This document shows, piece by piece, positions 62,601 to 64,000 of a stretch of 64,000 nucleotides of DNA. Within the stretch, counting starts at the first letter, position 1. Every line of letters starts with the position of its first letter. Both the position numbers and the translations under genes were made by a program. The notes beneath the pieces are model-generated. The model ran no database searches, was not told the DNA's origin, and saw nothing but the letters and a program-made list of their open reading frames with translations. The stretch is from Chimonanthus salicifolius (taxonomy: Eukaryota; Streptophyta; Magnoliopsida; Laurales; Calycanthaceae), in NCBI GenBank assembly GCA_013350335.1, contig CM023541.1:64662413-64726412 (forward strand). Reading direction: 5' to 3'.

Positions 62601-63919
62601 AGGCAGAAGGATGCACATATTGATTAGTAAAAAGTTAAAATAAAGTAGTAGCTCTGTTCCTTTAAAAAATTATATTATTAAAAATGATAAATGTGCAACA
62701 AGTTGGTAATATGTATCATCATGCTCAATGACTTTTGGTCCTTTTAGTCCAGCGACATTGCAACATGATGCACCTCTTGTATTACGGGTAGACACTAAAT
62801 CATTGACATGATGCCATACTACAGCTAGATAGTGTGCGAGATCTCAATCACAAGTTTGCAGCTTAAAGTCAACTTCATTGAAAATTAAGTTGGAGCCAAT
62901 TAACTTTTGAAGTTCATGTCACTAAATGGCACTTGATCAATAAACGTTACATACCATCTACAAGCTAATCGATATCAATATATTAGAATTATAGTCATTT
63001 CAACATATATATATATATATTGGAATTGTAGTAGAAAAGATACATGACCGTAGGAAGTTAAACCTTGACCTACAGACCTACAGATAAACACCTGCAGGCT
63101 CCTGGCCGAAAGAAGATGAATGTCTTAACTCTTTTTTCATCTTTTGAGAGATTATGATAAGTTCCATCTCAGGCATTGAACTGCTGATTACTGAACATAT
63201 GAGACCATGTAATAATGTTGGCATTAATAAATTTTAGAAGGGATTATAAAGGTAGTAGCTTTGAAATACAATTCTTAAAAAATAAAAATGGGAAAGAGGA
63301 AATAAAGAATAAAAAATCTCCAAACAAGCATAAAAGACTTCAGCAATGGATGCGCCAGCATTGGTCCAATGAACAGAACATGTAGAGGAACAAGAAAATA
63401 TTTAACGAAAGGGTGAAAGTGGACCACTTTGGTATCAATGAAACCTCACCAACTGCCACTAACAAAAAAATTCTTCCGCTTCTTCGAAAATGCAACAGCT
63501 CCAACAGCTCCCATATGACCGGTGCCAAGTCCAATGCAACATCTACTTTTATCATCCCATAGTCTAACCTACAGTCAAGAGAAGAGACACAATTAGACAT
63601 ACAAAAATCCTTTAATGTCAGTAACTAGGTGTTTTCTTGAGGAAAGGGAATAACAACATATGGTCTGCATGCACTAAATCACTTCTCACTTTCTGTTTGC
63701 AAAGTGTTCAAATAAAACCATCCAGAACATACCATCTACAGCAAAGCAGCAGAAATCATTCAAGTGGAGAGAAGAAAAACTCACGTTGTTATCCTTGCTT
63801 CCAGTCACTATAAGTGCCCTCCCTGAACTTGAAACACATGTGTCAACGCACAGAACAATATCAGTATGCCCTGTTAACACATAGGAACATGACATGGACG
63901 CAAGCTCGTATACTCGCAC
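53651..63919 (-). CDS. TOZ: UTP13/TBL3 homologue (TORMOZ), WD40 protein of the U3 snoRNP, C-terminal 510 aa; 5' end outside window
   Basis: Nine exons are visible: 63919-63785, 63568-63450, 59373-59217, 59067-58821, 58737-58661, 57132-57013, 56582-56452, 56374-56200 and 54022-53651. Borders are GT-AG and phases agree, with 1533 nt in the window. The exons encode WD40 repeats, recognisable at SGSCDRTLKVWSLDG, DKTIKIWAISDGSCLKTFEG, CGSDGLLKLW and GGRDALINFWHD. The Utp13 C-terminal domain follows: GQELENAVLDADYTKAIQIA, LLFEYVREWNTKPKLCHVAQ, NILPPTEIIE and LLEGLIPYTQRHFSRIDRLI. The tail ends in a basic, nuclear-localisation-like KKRKSSKSKDSKKK. UTP13 belongs to the UTP-B module of the small-subunit processome and works in early 18S pre-rRNA cleavage in the nucleolus. 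In Arabidopsis its loss disturbs embryo division planes (tormoz). The introns have taken up LINE relics, a minisatellite and plastid DNA. Confidence 0.93.
54480..55620. other. Possible solo LTR or other element in the last intron of TOZ
   Basis: The 2.2-kb intron (54023-56199) contains long stretches unlike intron sequence. These include CAATAAATATGAGGCATGGGTGCTCCTTG-type text at 55182-55210, which resembles an LTR polyadenylation region, and AGGGTTCGAACAAC near 54516. No matching second repeat, primer site or target duplication was found, so the assignment is tentative. Confidence 0.3.
57884..58114. repeat. Minisatellite of about 3 x 77 bp in a TOZ intron
   Basis: Units start with GGCCCAWTTASAACCTTAA at 57884, 57964 and 58040. 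Each continues TATTCACATTTCACTTATTT, a poly-T run, TTATAAATATAAATTATT and AAGASATT. The array directly abuts the plastid-derived segment. Confidence 0.8.
58115..58405. other. Nuclear plastid DNA insertion (NUPT) from the trnR-ACG region
   Basis: The segment is GC-richer than its intron. It contains a plastid-type tRNA-Arg in reverse orientation, flanked by CTCCACTGGATCTGTTCCCA and CTCCTCAGCCATTTCGGGTT on one side and CCACTTGGGGTTGCC on the other. I remember these as part of the plastid inverted repeat around trnR-ACG, between the 5S rRNA and trnN. The limits are estimated from the change in composition. Confidence 0.7.
58251..58324 (-). pseudogene. Plastid trnR relic with changed anticodon
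   Basis: On the minus strand it reads GGGCCTGTAACTTAGAGGAT, then GGCTATGAACC and GGGGGTTCAAATCCCTCGTC, ending GCCCA. Plastid trnR-ACG has the anticodon loop CTACGAA; here it is CTATGAA, so the anticodon reads ATG. Other differences (GTAACTTAG for GTAGCTCAG, TTCAAAT for TTCGAAT) are C-to-T or G-to-A changes typical of methylated nuclear insertions. It is not expected to work in the nucleus. Confidence 0.75.
60835..61280 (-). pseudogene. LINE reverse-transcriptase C-terminal relic in the 4-kb TOZ intron
   Basis: The minus strand encodes NALWSRVLDNEERQTNKVKV, REMRMLHWMSGLTLNDEIRN and IAPIGDKLRVFEMIWACK. These match the MLYGxECW / AEMRMLRWMCGxTRxDxIRN / IxDKLRExRLRWFGH order of a very common plant LINE reverse transcriptase, including the final GH block in decayed form. 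The 3' side ends in a (CAT)n run at 60830-60845. Frames are broken downstream of the conserved part. Confidence 0.7.
61290..61620 (+). pseudogene. LINE 3'-end relic in opposite orientation
   Basis: The plus strand carries GGCTATCTAAGATGGCTTGG followed by CCATGTTTG (YLRWLGHVC). A degenerate RGRPxKT part comes next, then GAGACCATGGTCTTTGATGG and TAGATGATGAGCAG near the end. It is the same type of LINE tail, placed head-to-head with the minus-strand relic beside it, with several stops. Confidence 0.55.
61621..63449. other. Remainder of the 4-kb TOZ intron
   Basis: No further gene or well-defined element is seen. A (TA)n run lies at 63007-63020. Open frames near 62.0-62.6 kb have no recognisable protein character. 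Confidence 0.4.
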
Positions 63920-64000
63920 CTGCACATATGCTCTCAACAATCTTAAGTCCAATGCTAGAATCCCTTTTTCTAAAGGTATAGTAAGTAGAAATGTTATTTA

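Overview
The window is nuclear DNA of a flowering plant, probably a dicot. It is AT-rich, its genes are split by GT-AG introns, it carries an intron-containing tRNA-Tyr(GUA), and it is full of small plant transposons (SINEs, a Stowaway MITE, hAT-type MITEs, a TRIM and LINE relics) plus a fragment of plastid DNA. No bacterial, viral or CRISPR feature was seen. The species cannot be named from the sequence.

Layout, left to right. The window opens in the last exon of a WEB-family coiled-coil protein (+, ends 466). A five-exon cinnamoyl-CoA-reductase-like SNL6-type gene lies at 4972-7088 (-). From there to 19 kb there is no intact protein gene: this stretch holds a Stowaway MITE, the tRNA-Tyr gene (10200-10291, -), a LINE relic, SINEs and a complete TRIM (13482-13998). 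A three-exon TPR gene with a chained uORF leader follows (19379-21267, +). After an intergenic region come an 11-exon gene for a mitochondrially targeted PEP-carboxykinase-like protein lacking the usual catalytic motifs (26381-35451, -), a WVD2/TPX2-like microtubule-protein gene (37531-40792, -), a four-exon DedA/TVP38-type membrane protein gene (44372-48901, -), and the 3' two thirds of the WD40 U3-snoRNP protein UTP13/TBL3 (TORMOZ in Arabidopsis; 53651 to beyond the right edge, -).

Exon structures were built by hand from conserved protein blocks, GT-AG borders and exact phase bookkeeping; each complete model closes in frame. The genes are ordinary single-copy plant genes and do not form a pathway. 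From memory, the two edge genes (WEB and TORMOZ) are near neighbours on Arabidopsis chromosome 5, so this may be an expanded syntenic block.

Most noteworthy points: the PEPCK-fold pseudoenzyme; the reductase homologue with altered cofactor and catalytic motifs; the frame change or 64-nt intron in the TPX2-like gene; the overlapping uORF chain before the TPR gene; and a plastid trnR fragment with a changed anticodon inside a TORMOZ intron. No wholly new multi-gene system was found.
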